Part shown: positions 8,881 through 17,565 of the stretch, one piece after another
Position numbering within the stretch: the first letter of the stretch is position 1
How the letters are laid out: each line of letters starts with the position of its first letter
NCBI GenBank assembly: GCA_964020055.1
Contig: OZ026533.1
Location: 930,001-994,000, forward strand
DNA from: G964020055 sp964020055
Lineage (GTDB): Bacteria > Pseudomonadota > Alphaproteobacteria > WRAU01 > Hepatincolaceae
DNA length: 64,000 bases
Reading direction: 5' to 3'
The notes under the pieces: generated by a model
What the model was told of the DNA's origin: nothing
The model's database searches: none
What the model saw: only the letters and a program-made list of their open reading frames with translations
Position numbers and translations under genes: made by a program

Positions 8881-9858
8881 ATGGACAAAAAGTCACAAGA
8901 ATCATCGCGTTACTATAATTTTTTGACAATGGAGCAAATACAAAATCTTTGTGGTGCTTATCATTCAAATTTGTATCAAATTGAGCAATTGTATGATGTT
9001 TCTATATTCAATAATGGAGAGGGTTTTCTTATAAAAGGAGAAAAAAATAAGCAAGCAGTAATTTTTTTGGATTCTCTTGTTAATTTAGCTAAAGAAAATA
9101 GAATTATTTCTTCAGAAATAATAGAAAACATTTTTAATTTACAAGATATAGATAATAAAACAGTATATAAACATCAAAAATATGACAATGTAACAATAAA
9201 TACAAAGCGCAAGAATATATCTGTAAAGAATGAATTACAATTTCAATATGTTAATGCGCTAGCAAATAAAGATATAGTATTTTCTACAGGGCCAGCAGGA
9301 ACAGGGAAAACATATTTAGCTGTAGCTAAAGCTGTAGAATTTTTTATAAAAGGAAAGTTTGATAAAATAATTTTAAGTAGACCAGCAGTTGAAGCAGGAG
9401 AACAATTAGGTTTTTTACCCGGTAGTTTACAAGAAAAAGTAAATCCATATTTAAGACCTTTATATGATGCTTTAGATGAAATGCTTCCTGCTGAAATTAT
9501 CTCTTCTAATATAACAGATAGAAAAATAGAAATAGTACCAATTGCTTTTATGAGAGGTAGAACTTTTAATAATTCTTTTGTTATTTTAGATGAAGCTCAA
9601 AATGCAACTTTACCCCAATTGAAAATGTTGCTTACTAGGTTAGGTAATAAATCTAAATTAGTTGTTACAGGAGATGTCACTCAAGTAGATTTACCTTTTA
9701 ACGTTAAATCAGGTTTGCCATTAGCTATCAATATTTTGAAAAATTTAAATGAAGTTGGTATAATCGAATTTTCTAATAAAGAAGTAGTGAGATCAGATTT
9801 AGTACAAAAAGTAGTTTGTAGTTTTGAAAAATATGAACGTAACCAGAGTAATACTTAA
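8881..9858 (+). CDS. PhoH-like ATPase
   Basis: This is a 325-residue P-loop ATPase of the PhoH/PhoL family. The Walker A motif GPAGTGKT is at 137-144 and the Walker B-like FVILDEAQNA at about 233-242. The first 120 residues form the family's variable N-terminal region. In many bacteria this gene is next to ybeY and is linked to RNA or ribosome metabolism, though its substrate is not settled. The stop overlaps the ybeY ATG by one base (TAATG), so the two are coupled. AAGGAAA precedes its own start. Confidence 0.92.
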   Translation: MDKKSQESSRYYNFLTMEQIQNLCGAYHSNLYQIEQLYDVSIFNNGEGFLIKGEKNKQAVIFLDSLVNLAKENRIISSEIIENIFNLQDIDNKTVYKHQKYDNVTINTKRKNISVKNELQFQYVNALANKDIVFSTGPAGTGKTYLAVAKAVEFFIKGKFDKIILSRPAVEAGEQLGFLPGSLQEKVNPYLRPLYDALDEMLPAEIISSNITDRKIEIVPIAFMRGRTFNNSFVILDEAQNATLPQLKMLLTRLGNKSKLVVTGDVTQVDLPFNVKSGLPLAINILKNLNEVGIIEFSNKEVVRSDLVQKVVCSFEKYERNQSNT

Positions 9859-10412
9859 TGGACAAGAAGAAAGGTTCTGTAACCTTGCAGATTATGTCTA
9901 AATTATCTACACTTTCTACAACAGAATTACAAGATTTTAAAAAAATTTCTAAAGATGTAGCTAACAAGGTTATCACTTATATAAGTCTTCATGTGGTAAG
10001 TTTTGATATTTTGTCAAACTCTCATGTTTTTATAGATTTATTATTAACTAACGATGATATTACCAAAAAATATAATAAAAAATTGAGAGGAATAGATAAA
10101 ACTACTAATGTTATATCTGTTCAGTTTTTTACTAATGATGAACTATTTAAGCAAGAATATCAAAATATACTTCATATTGGAGAGCTTATTATTTCTGTTC
10201 CTAAAGCGCTAGAAGAAGCTGTTTTTTATAAAGTTTCTAAAGAAGCACATTTTGCAAGGCTGGTGATTCATGGAATATTACACTTATTAGGTTATGATCA
10301 TCATGATGATATTCTAGCTTCTGAAATGCTTAATATAGAACGTAAAATATTAAAAATATTAGGTTATGAAGTTGATAGTTTAGTTAGCAATTATTTTATA
10401 AAGGAGGAGTGA
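9858..10412 (+). CDS. ybeY: Endoribonuclease YbeY
   Basis: YbeY is a zinc endoribonuclease involved in 16S rRNA 3' end maturation and ribosome quality control. The zinc motif HGILHLLGYDH gives ligands His138, His142 and His148. The 184-residue product is slightly long for the family, and the first 12 residues before a second methionine may be dispensable. However, the upstream ATG overlaps the phoH stop, which favours the longer form. A strong AAGGAGGAG in its last codons serves the next gene. Confidence 0.93.
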   Translation: MDKKKGSVTLQIMSKLSTLSTTELQDFKKISKDVANKVITYISLHVVSFDILSNSHVFIDLLLTNDDITKKYNKKLRGIDKTTNVISVQFFTNDELFKQEYQNILHIGELIISVPKALEEAVFYKVSKEAHFARLVIHGILHLLGYDHHDDILASEMLNIERKILKILGYEVDSLVSNYFIKEE

Positions 10413-10418
10413 TTATTT

Positions 10419-11315
10419 ATGACTAAAGAAAAAAAAGGCTTGTTAAAGAGTTTTTTAACTTGGTTTGATATGAATAAAGCATTTTTTCAAAAAGATAATA
10501 GTAACAATGTTGATATGTATGATCAGGTAATTGATATTTTATTGTCAGAAAATAGTACAAAAAATAGAAATAATATTGAAGAAAAAAAATTAATAAAGAA
10601 TATACTATCAACTAAAGAAAAAAGAATTGAAGATATAATGACCCCAAGGGTCGATATTGTATCTATTCCACATGACATAGAATTTGAAGAAGCAATTGAA
10701 ATTTTTAAAGAAGAAGGTTTTTCTAGGCTTTTAGTTTATAAAGAGAATTTAGATAATGTTATAGGTTTTTTACATGTAAAAGATTTGCTTTACCAATTCC
10801 CAAATTCTAGCACGAAATTCAATATTTCAGATATAGTAAGAGAAGTGCTTTTTATATCTCCTTATATGAAAGTGTTAAATTTGTTTTTTCTTATGCAAAA
10901 AAAAGGTTCTCATTTAGCTGTAGTGATTGATGAGTTTGGGGGCGTAGATGGTCTTGTTACAATTGAAGATATAATTGAAGAAATACTAGGAGAAATTATA
11001 GATGAATACGATATAATTCCTCAAAATCAAATAACTCGTAAATCTAATCATTCTGTTGAAGCTTATGGAAGAATAGAAATTGAAGAGTTAGAAGAAAATA
11101 TAGGGCAATTTGCTACAGAAGAAGAAAGACAAGAAAGCAACACAGTTGCAGGTTTAATAGTATATTTGGTGGGCTATATTCCTAATGTCAATGAAATTAT
11201 AGAGCATTCTTCAGGGGTTAAATTTGAGATTTTATCAGCAGATGCTGTAAAAATCGATAAAGTATTAATTGATTACTCTGCTTTACAAGAAGAAGAGCAT
11301 AATAATAAAATATGA
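10419..11315 (+). CDS. CorC/HlyC-type CBS-domain protein
   Basis: The protein has 298 residues, with a variable N-terminus, a CBS pair at about 70-190 (opening with IMTPRVDIVSIP) and a C-terminal CorC_HlyC domain at about 205-290. The middle holds the family stretch VIDEFGGVDGLVTIEDIIEEI. Relatives are described as TlyC-like 'hemolysins' or Mg/Co efflux accessory proteins; their true role is uncertain. It lacks the DUF21 membrane domain, so it should be cytosolic. Placement between ybeY and lnt is typical of alphaproteobacteria. Its ribosome site AAGGAGGAG (10401-10409) is the best in the window. Confidence 0.9.
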   Translation: MTKEKKGLLKSFLTWFDMNKAFFQKDNSNNVDMYDQVIDILLSENSTKNRNNIEEKKLIKNILSTKEKRIEDIMTPRVDIVSIPHDIEFEEAIEIFKEEGFSRLLVYKENLDNVIGFLHVKDLLYQFPNSSTKFNISDIVREVLFISPYMKVLNLFFLMQKKGSHLAVVIDEFGGVDGLVTIEDIIEEILGEIIDEYDIIPQNQITRKSNHSVEAYGRIEIEELEENIGQFATEEERQESNTVAGLIVYLVGYIPNVNEIIEHSSGVKFEILSADAVKIDKVLIDYSALQEEEHNNKI

Positions 11316-11367
11316 TTTATTAATAATAAATCAAAGTGGATCTTTGTTAAGATTGTATAAAGATTGA

Positions 11368-11382
11368 TGTATTATTAATACA
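11368..11382. promoter_or_regulatory. 15-bp palindrome in the corC-lnt gap
   Basis: TGTATTATTAATACA is a perfect 7-bp inverted repeat around one central base, in the roughly 100-base gap before lnt. It is too short and AT-rich to be a terminator and could be an operator. The gene after lnt encodes a DNA-binding protein, but linking the two is speculation. A chance palindrome in AT-rich DNA is quite possible. Confidence 0.25.
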
Positions 11383-11418
11383 AATATTCAAATAAAATAT
11401 TCTATTGGATGATCATTG

Positions 11419-12897
11419 ATGAGTTTTGAATCTAGCATACTGAAAAAATTATCAAAAGTAAGTATAGATATTAATAATACAAATTATGAAGTAAATACTA
11501 TAATTTATTACTGCATAGTTTTATTTTTTTTAGGCTCATTACATGCTTTATCTTTAAGTTATGATATCTTAGCAATATTTTCTATACTTGCTTTTACAGG
11601 TAGTTCGATTATTTTTTATAAATCTAAAAATATTTTTCATTCTTTATTTATGGCGATCTCTTACTCTTTTGGTACTGCAATTTTTGGCCTATATTGGATT
11701 ATGTTTTCTGTTAATTATATAATAAATAATCATTATATTTCGTTATTAGTATTTATAGGATTTTGTTTCTTATATTCAATATTTGCAATTTTTACTGCAA
11801 GTATATTTTTATTATTTCCCAAAAAGAAAAATATTTTCATTATTACAATTTTTATGGCCTGGGCTTTAAGTGAAATACTAAAATATTATGTTCTAGGTGG
11901 CTTCCCTTGGCTTATTTGGGCTTTAGTTTGGAATTTTGATATATATCTACAGCAATTAGCATATCTTATAGGTTCTTTTGGAGTTTCTGTATTAACAATT
12001 TTTTGTTTTTCACTCTCTTCTATTCTTTTTATAAAAAATTTTTCTAAAAAAACAAAATTTATGGTTATTGGATTGTTATTGATAATTTTGTTTGTCTCTC
12101 ATTTATATGGGTATATAAGATTAAATAATAATATAAATCATAAGAATTATACAACTTTAAGGTTAGTAAATACTAACATCCCTCAAGATATTAAATTTGA
12201 TATTAGGCATATACAAAAAAACTTTTTTAATTTAATAAATCAGACTTTTTTAGATATAGATTATGAAAATCCACCAAAATATATTATTTTACCAGAAACA
12301 ATAATACCTTTTAGTATTGAACATAATGATAAATATTATCAAAAATTAGTTTCTAAATTACCAAAAAAAAGTTATCTGATATTTGGTGCAATAAAAAAAG
12401 AAGAAAAAAAATTATATAATGTAATTTATGTCATATCAGGCGAAACCAAAAAGATAATAGCATGTTACTATAAAAATAGATTAGTACCATTTGGAGAGTA
12501 TCTTCCTATTATATCCTCTTTCCCTGCCCTACAAAAAATTTTGGGATTGGAAAATAATTATATTAATTCTAGCTCAGTACATGCTATATTTAATATTCGC
12601 GATCATGAATTTGTGTTTCCTATGATTTGCTTTGAGGGAATATTTCCTGTAAAAAGAAATAAGTATGGTAATATTTCCTGGTTATTAAATATAAGTAATG
12701 AAGCATGGTTTAATAACAGTATAGAAAATAAACAATATATATCTTTATTAAGATATAGAAGTATAGAACAAAGTGCACCTTTAGTAAAAGTTGCTAACAG
12801 TGGTATTTCAGTAGTTTTTGATTCTTATGGAAGAATCGTTTTTACACACAATGTTGATGATTCTTTATATCCTACAAATATTAAGTTAGTTTACTAA
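11419..12897 (+). CDS. lnt: Apolipoprotein N-acyltransferase
   Basis: Lnt adds the third acyl chain to the N-terminal cysteine of lipoproteins in the inner membrane. The 492-residue product has a multi-pass N-terminal half (about residues 25-235) and a periplasmic nitrilase-like domain. The catalytic triad is visible as Glu293 in LPETIIP, Lys352 in YYKNRLVPFGEYLP and Cys404 in MICFEG. An upstream TTG at 11416 abuts the ATG used here; ATG is preferred. Substrates in this window include the lipoproteins at 1922 and 49735. The gene is followed by the XRE regulator, as in other alphaproteobacteria. Confidence 0.95.
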   Translation: MSFESSILKKLSKVSIDINNTNYEVNTIIYYCIVLFFLGSLHALSLSYDILAIFSILAFTGSSIIFYKSKNIFHSLFMAISYSFGTAIFGLYWIMFSVNYIINNHYISLLVFIGFCFLYSIFAIFTASIFLLFPKKKNIFIITIFMAWALSEILKYYVLGGFPWLIWALVWNFDIYLQQLAYLIGSFGVSVLTIFCFSLSSILFIKNFSKKTKFMVIGLLLIILFVSHLYGYIRLNNNINHKNYTTLRLVNTNIPQDIKFDIRHIQKNFFNLINQTFLDIDYENPPKYIILPETIIPFSIEHNDKYYQKLVSKLPKKSYLIFGAIKKEEKKLYNVIYVISGETKKIIACYYKNRLVPFGEYLPIISSFPALQKILGLENNYINSSSVHAIFNIRDHEFVFPMICFEGIFPVKRNKYGNISWLLNISNEAWFNNSIENKQYISLLRYRSIEQSAPLVKVANSGISVVFDSYGRIVFTHNVDDSLYPTNIKLVY

Positions 12898-12914
12898 AAG
12901 GATAATAAATATGA

Positions 12915-12920
12915 GAGGAA
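12915..12920 (+). promoter_or_regulatory. Ribosome binding site fixing a TTG start
   Basis: GAGGAA lies 7 bases before the TTG at 12928. The nearby ATG at 12911 opens only a four-codon frame ending at TAA, so TTG is the only sensible start for the regulator. Confidence 0.6.
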
Positions 12921-12927
12921 TATAAAT

Positions 12928-13326
12928 TTGGTAAAATTCCAGCGCTCTCCACAATTAATAGATAAGTGTATTGGAGAAAAATTAAGATTCCGTAGAAAAA
13001 ATTTAGGAATTACTCAAAAAGCACTGGCTGATTCTTCAGGAGTAACTTTTCAACAAATTCAAAAATATGAAAAAGGCCTCAATAGAATAGGAGTAAGTAG
13101 GTTATGTAGTTTTTGCAAAATTTTAAGAGTAAATCCTTCTTATTTTTTTGAAGATGTTGAATATAACCAAAAAGTTCCATCTGCATCTAAAGTAGCAGAA
13201 AAGCCTAATAATTACGAAGGTTTATTATTATTGATACAATCATATAATAAAATAGTTTCACCAGAAATAAAAGAATTGATACTAAAACTTGTAGTATCAT
13301 ATGCTGAAAAAGAGAGTATAAATTAA
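12928..13326 (+). CDS. XRE-family transcriptional regulator
   Basis: This 132-residue protein has an N-terminal helix-turn-helix of the Cro/CI type at about residues 14-70, including KNLGITQKALADSSGVTFQQ and then IQKYEKGLNRI. The C-terminal 60 residues are a helical tail of unknown role. Proteins of this kind, ending the HTH with a YFFED-like stretch, are widespread between lnt and metK in alphaproteobacteria; their regulon is generally not known. It starts at TTG with a good GAGGAA site. Autoregulation or control of lnt or metK is possible, but nothing in the sequence proves it. Confidence 0.9.
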   Translation: MVKFQRSPQLIDKCIGEKLRFRRKNLGITQKALADSSGVTFQQIQKYEKGLNRIGVSRLCSFCKILRVNPSYFFEDVEYNQKVPSASKVAEKPNNYEGLLLLIQSYNKIVSPEIKELILKLVVSYAEKESIN

Positions 13327-13404
13327 ATTTATAATATATTTTTATTTTATATAACTTGCAGTTTACAAAAAGATATACTACCATATTAAGTCGTTTTTAA
13401 AAGT

Positions 13405-13410
13405 TATAAT
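13405..13410 (+). promoter_or_regulatory. Possible -10 element upstream of metK
   Basis: A perfect TATAAT lies about 45 bases before the metK ATG in the 129-base gap after the regulator gene. No good -35 is found at 16-18 bases spacing (CATATT at 17). In such AT-rich DNA a perfect hexamer is weak evidence. No S-adenosylmethionine riboswitch was recognised in this leader. Confidence 0.25.
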
Positions 13411-13455
13411 ATATACAATTTCGAGTTTGTATGTAAAAAGGAAAGGTTTTGTTAT

Positions 13456-14625
13456 ATGGCTACACATTTGTTTACAAGTGAATCTGTGTCTGAAGGACAT
13501 CCAGATAAAATAGCAGATCAAATTTCTGATGCAATTTTAGATTATTTTTTATCTAAAGATAGTCAAGCTAGGGTTGCAGTTGAAACATTGGTTACTACTA
13601 ATAAAATAGTTTTAGCTGGAGAAGTAAAAACTTCATTTTCATATTCACATGATGATATAAACAAAATTGCTTTGCAAGTAGTTAAAGAAATAGGTTATGA
13701 ACAAGCTGGATTTGATCATAGAAAAATCAATGTTAGTAATTACATACATAGTCAATCTCCAGATATAGCAATTGGAGTTGATGAAGCCGAAGGCAAAGAA
13801 GAAGGTGCAGGTGACCAAGGAATAATGTTTGGTTATGCTTGTGACGAAACAGAAGAATATATGCCTTTTGCAATAGGTTATGCACATAAATTATTGCATT
13901 TTTTAAGTGAAGGCAGAAAGTCTGGTAAGTTCAAAGGATTATTGCCAGATGCTAAATCTCAAATAACAGTTGAATATAAAAATAAAGCTTTAAGTAAAAT
14001 ACATACAGTTGTAGTTTCTCACCAACATGAGGAAAGCTTAACGAAAAAAGAAGTAGATGAATATGTGATGTATGCAATCAATGCAGTATTGCCTAAACAT
14101 TTATACAATCCTAAAACTTGTATACACCATATAAATCCAACAGGTAGATTTGTAATTGGCGGACCTGATGGTGATGCCGGTTTGACAGGTAGAAAGATCA
14201 TAGTAGATACATATGGTGGTTCAGCCCCTCATGGAGGAGGAGCTTTTTCCGGTAAAGACCCTACCAAAGTTGATAGATCAGCCGCTTACGCAGCTCGATA
14301 CATTGCCAAAAATTTAGTAGCAGCGGGAATTGCTAAAAATTGTACAGTTCAGTTATCTTATGCAATTGGAGTTTCAAAGCCAACATCTATTTATGTAGAT
14401 ACTCACGGCTCTTCGAAAATTGATAACAAGAAAATTATATCATTTTTGCATGAAAATTTAGATCTTTCTCCCAAAGGAATTAGGCAAAAATTATGCTTAA
14501 ATAATCCTATATATAGAAAAACTGCGACATATGGACATTTTGGAAGATCTGTATGTAAAAATGGCACATTTTCTTGGGAAAGGTTAGATTTAGTTGATGA
14601 TATAAAAAAATATTTTTTTATTTAA
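13456..14625 (+). CDS. metK: S-adenosylmethionine synthase
   Basis: MetK makes S-adenosylmethionine from methionine and ATP. The 389-residue product opens with LFTSESVSEGHPDKIADQ and has the signature GAGDQGIMFGYAC in the middle. The glycine-rich P-loop-like GGGAFSGKDPTKVDRSAAY is near residues 255-275. All are intact, unlike the decayed metK genes found in several Rickettsia, so this organism should make its own cofactor. Its product feeds MiaB, TrmB and UbiE in this window. AAAGGAAAGG upstream is a good ribosome site. Confidence 0.97.
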   Translation: MATHLFTSESVSEGHPDKIADQISDAILDYFLSKDSQARVAVETLVTTNKIVLAGEVKTSFSYSHDDINKIALQVVKEIGYEQAGFDHRKINVSNYIHSQSPDIAIGVDEAEGKEEGAGDQGIMFGYACDETEEYMPFAIGYAHKLLHFLSEGRKSGKFKGLLPDAKSQITVEYKNKALSKIHTVVVSHQHEESLTKKEVDEYVMYAINAVLPKHLYNPKTCIHHINPTGRFVIGGPDGDAGLTGRKIIVDTYGGSAPHGGGAFSGKDPTKVDRSAAYAARYIAKNLVAAGIAKNCTVQLSYAIGVSKPTSIYVDTHGSSKIDNKKIISFLHENLDLSPKGIRQKLCLNNPIYRKTATYGHFGRSVCKNGTFSWERLDLVDDIKKYFFI

Positions 14626-14632
14626 ATAAATA

Positions 14633-15340
14633 ATGTTTAACAAAAAAAATTTCATAAACTTTTACGGAAGACGAAAAGGAAGGATCAAAGCTAGTAATTA
14701 CGATTTACTAGAAAATCTTTTACCATTATATCAAATAAAAGAAGATTTTTTTATATCAAATAATGAAAAGAAGAGTGATTTTGAAAATTACTCTTCTAAA
14801 TTTTCAGAAGTTCATTTTGAAATAGGATGTGGTTCTGGAGACTTTATTTTTCAACAAGCAAAAAACAACCCTAAAATACTATATATAGCAGCAGAAGTTT
14901 TTATGACAGCTATTGGGTCATTATTAAAAAAATTAGAAGATTACAAGTTAGATAATTTAAAGATTTACAACAATAATGTTTATAACTTATTCAATATTTT
15001 ACCGTATAACTCATTAAACTATATTTATATTTTATTCCCAGATCCATGGAGAAAAACTAAGCATCATAAAAGAAGAATGATCAATAAAAGTAATTTAGAT
15101 ATATTTTATAATATCTTGCAGCCTAATGGAAGCATTCGTTTTGTTTCTGACCATTATGATTACGTTTCTTGGACATTAAACCATTTTTTGCAAGACCCTA
15201 GATATAATTGGTTAGCTGCAAAAGTCGAAGATTTTTTAGAGCCTCCTGAAAATCATGTCAAAACAAAATATGAATCTAAAGCTTTAGAAAAAGGCTTACA
15301 AATAACGTATTTGACTTTTAATTCTTTAAAAAAGCAATAG
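14633..15340 (+). CDS. trmB: tRNA (guanine-N7-)-methyltransferase
   Basis: TrmB forms m7G46 in the variable loop of tRNAs. The 235-residue protein has the SAM-binding motif HFEIGCGSGDF (about residues 62-72) and the diagnostic FPDPWRKTKHHKRR (about 137-150). Length is normal for alphaproteobacteria. It starts 7 bases after the metK stop, with no strong ribosome site, so it is probably translated from the metK transcript. A 133-base gap with a hairpin follows before rimP. Confidence 0.94.
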   Translation: MFNKKNFINFYGRRKGRIKASNYDLLENLLPLYQIKEDFFISNNEKKSDFENYSSKFSEVHFEIGCGSGDFIFQQAKNNPKILYIAAEVFMTAIGSLLKKLEDYKLDNLKIYNNNVYNLFNILPYNSLNYIYILFPDPWRKTKHHKRRMINKSNLDIFYNILQPNGSIRFVSDHYDYVSWTLNHFLQDPRYNWLAAKVEDFLEPPENHVKTKYESKALEKGLQITYLTFNSLKKQ

Positions 15341-15395
15341 AAATTTACTTTTATAAAAAAAAATAGTATACTACAGTCTTGATACGGTAAAATTT

Positions 15396-15425
15396 AAAAG
15401 GTGGCAGCAAAAACTTCCACCTTTT
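15396..15425 (+). promoter_or_regulatory. Hairpin in the rimP-nusA leader, possible attenuator
   Basis: The arms AAAAGGTGG (15396-15404) and CCACCTTTT (15417-15425) form a perfect 9-bp stem with a 12-base loop, ending in a short T-run. It sits about 48 bases before rimP, after trmB. A hairpin followed by T's at this place is reminiscent of rimP-nusA leaders in other alphaproteobacteria (recalled, not checked). It could end trmB transcripts, or attenuate the rimP-nusA-infB operon, since NusA is known to control its own operon in E. coli. Confidence 0.55.
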
Positions 15426-15473
15426 CTTATACATAATTGTAAGTTATCTATATTTTATGAATTGTGGTAGGAC

Positions 15474-15941
15474 ATGGAAAAAAAAATTTATGACTTGATA
15501 TTGCCTATCGCAGAAGATTTAAAATTTGAAATCGTAAGATTGAAATTAATAAGTTCTTCTGGAATAGTAGTGCAGATAATGTTAGAAAGATTAGATGGTT
15601 CCCCTCTTACAATTTCTGATTGTGCTTTATTTAGTAGGAAAATTTCCCTTCTATTAGAGGAAAAAGATCCTATTACGTCAAGGTACACATTAGAAGTAAG
15701 TAGTGCAGGTATAAATAGACCTCTTATGAAATTAGAAGATTTTGATAAATTCAAAAATACTAATGTTGTTGTTAAATTAAAAGCTCCTATAGAAATTGTT
15801 AAAGAGCAAAAGTTAAAAATTATTAATGGTTTTTTATTAGGTATTAAAGAAAACAAAATATTAATAAAAATAGAAAATGATAATATTTTGCATATTGATT
15901 ATAACAATACATCAAGTGCAAGGTTAGATATAAAGATTTAA
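15474..15941 (+). CDS. rimP: Ribosome maturation factor RimP
   Basis: RimP assists assembly of the 30S subunit. The 155-residue product has the two-domain layout: an N-terminal alpha-beta domain (about 1-80) and a C-terminal SH3-like domain (about 85-152). The recognisable stretches are LDGSPLTISDCALFSRKIS and YTLEVSSAGINRPL. It heads the translation operon rimP-nusA-infB-rbfA-truB-rpsO-pnp. TAGGA lies 5-6 bases before the ATG. The product is shorter than many alphaproteobacterial RimP proteins but complete. Confidence 0.92.
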   Translation: MEKKIYDLILPIAEDLKFEIVRLKLISSSGIVVQIMLERLDGSPLTISDCALFSRKISLLLEEKDPITSRYTLEVSSAGINRPLMKLEDFDKFKNTNVVVKLKAPIEIVKEQKLKIINGFLLGIKENKILIKIENDNILHIDYNNTSSARLDIKI

Positions 15942-15963
15942 GTAAGGATATTTGAGGTATAAA

Positions 15964-17478
15964 ATGTTAAAGACCCCTAGTGTTGTTGTAAATGAAGGAC
16001 GTTCTAGACCAGAATTATTAGAAGCTATTGATCTTGTAACTAGGGAAAAAGGTTTGTCAGTTGCTGATGTTTTTGATGCTATGGAAAAAGCTATAAAGAA
16101 AGTTGCAACAAGCAAATATGGTAATTTGTATAATATAAGAGCAACAATAAATAAGCATACTGGTGAAATTAATATTTTTAGAGTTTTTACAGTGGTTGAT
16201 GATGTAGAAAATTTTTATCATCAAATAACTTTAGAAGATGCACAAAAACAAAATCCAGATTATATACTTGGTGATGAAATTTTAGAAGCTCTTCCCGATG
16301 TAGATTTTACTCGTGGATATGTGCAATCATTCAGACAAATTGTGACTATGCGTGTAAAAGAAGCAGAAAAAGCAATAGAGTATGAAGCTAATAAAGATAA
16401 AATAGGTGAAATTGTTAGTGGTGTTGTAAAAAGAGTCGAGTTTGGTAATGTTTTTGTAGAACTTTCTAATAAATTTGAAGCTTTTTTGCATAGAAATCAA
16501 ACCATTCCTAGAGAAAACTTAGAAGTTGGAATGCGTATTCGTGTTTTGATACAAGATGTGCAAAGAGATATGAAAGCTGCTCAAATAAGAGTTACAAGAT
16601 ATTCAAAAGAATTCATAAAAAAACTGTTCATGCAAGAAATTCAAGAGATATACGATGGCACTGTAGAAATAAAATCTATAGCACGAGATGCAGGTTCTAG
16701 GTCAAAGGTTGCTTTGTATAGTTCGGAGCCTTCAATAGATCCAATAAGTATGGTTTTAGGTTTTAAAGGATCTAAAATTCAAGGTATATTATCAGAGCTT
16801 AAAGGTGAAAAAATTGATTTATTGCATTACTCAGAAAATGTAGTTACTTTTGTTACTCAAGCATTTTATCCAACTGAAGTTTTAAAGGTGGTTATTGATG
16901 AAGATAGTCATTCATTAGAGGTTGTGGTAAGAGATGAGGATTTAAGTTTAGCTATAGGTAGAAGAGGGCAAAATATAAATTTGATAGCAAGCTTAGTGGG
17001 TTGGACAATAGATTTGATTGGTGAAACAGCTGAAAAAGAAAAATCTCAAAATGATTTAGCTTCTAACATTAGTTATTTCAAAAGCACTATAGATGTTGAT
17101 GAAACAATTTCACAACTTTTGATTTTAGAAGGATATAGTTCAGTAGAAGAAATTATAGAAGATCAGGAAGGTTTAGCGACAATTCCTGCTTTTGATGCTA
17201 ACATTATAGCTGAATTGGTAAAAAGATCAGAAGAATATTTAGAAAAAGAAAAACAATTGTTTTTAGAAAAAATATTAGCTTTAGGAGCTAATAAAAATCT
17301 ATTGGATTGTGGTTTGCTAACTAAAGAAGAAATATTAATATTATTGGAAAATGATGTAAAAAGTTTAGAAGATTTAGCAGACTTATCTATGTTTGAGCTT
17401 GTAGATATATTGCCTAAAAATACTATTTCAGAAGAAGAAGCTTCAGAAATCATAACAGAAGCAAGGCAGGCTATATAA
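15964..17478 (+). CDS. nusA: Transcription termination/antitermination factor NusA
   Basis: NusA binds RNA polymerase and modulates pausing, termination and antitermination. The 504-residue protein has an N-terminal polymerase-binding domain (1-130), S1 domain (about 138-205), two KH domains (about 205-345, including IGRRGQNINLI) and C-terminal helix-hairpin repeats. The ATG at 15964 is preferred over the in-frame TTG at 15952 because GAGG sits 6 bases before it. In most alphaproteobacteria a ylxR (rnpM) gene follows, but only an 87-base gap separates nusA from infB here. Confidence 0.95.
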   Translation: MLKTPSVVVNEGRSRPELLEAIDLVTREKGLSVADVFDAMEKAIKKVATSKYGNLYNIRATINKHTGEINIFRVFTVVDDVENFYHQITLEDAQKQNPDYILGDEILEALPDVDFTRGYVQSFRQIVTMRVKEAEKAIEYEANKDKIGEIVSGVVKRVEFGNVFVELSNKFEAFLHRNQTIPRENLEVGMRIRVLIQDVQRDMKAAQIRVTRYSKEFIKKLFMQEIQEIYDGTVEIKSIARDAGSRSKVALYSSEPSIDPISMVLGFKGSKIQGILSELKGEKIDLLHYSENVVTFVTQAFYPTEVLKVVIDEDSHSLEVVVRDEDLSLAIGRRGQNINLIASLVGWTIDLIGETAEKEKSQNDLASNISYFKSTIDVDETISQLLILEGYSSVEEIIEDQEGLATIPAFDANIIAELVKRSEEYLEKEKQLFLEKILALGANKNLLDCGLLTKEEILILLENDVKSLEDLADLSMFELVDILPKNTISEEEASEIITEARQAI

Positions 17479-17565
17479 TGTAGAGTTTGAGCCTTGATTA
17501 AATGAAAGAATATAATAATGTAATAAATACTGGTTTAGCATTATTATTAAATTGGTGGAGACTAA

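Noticed and set aside
10410..11315. Genetic code 4 (TGA as tryptophan)
   Set aside because: TGA ends several well-defined genes, including ybeY, corC and truB, at the expected family lengths, so the standard code holds.
13327..13455. S-adenosylmethionine riboswitch before metK
   Set aside because: The 129-base leader shows no stable stems or conserved core of a known SAM riboswitch class by eye.
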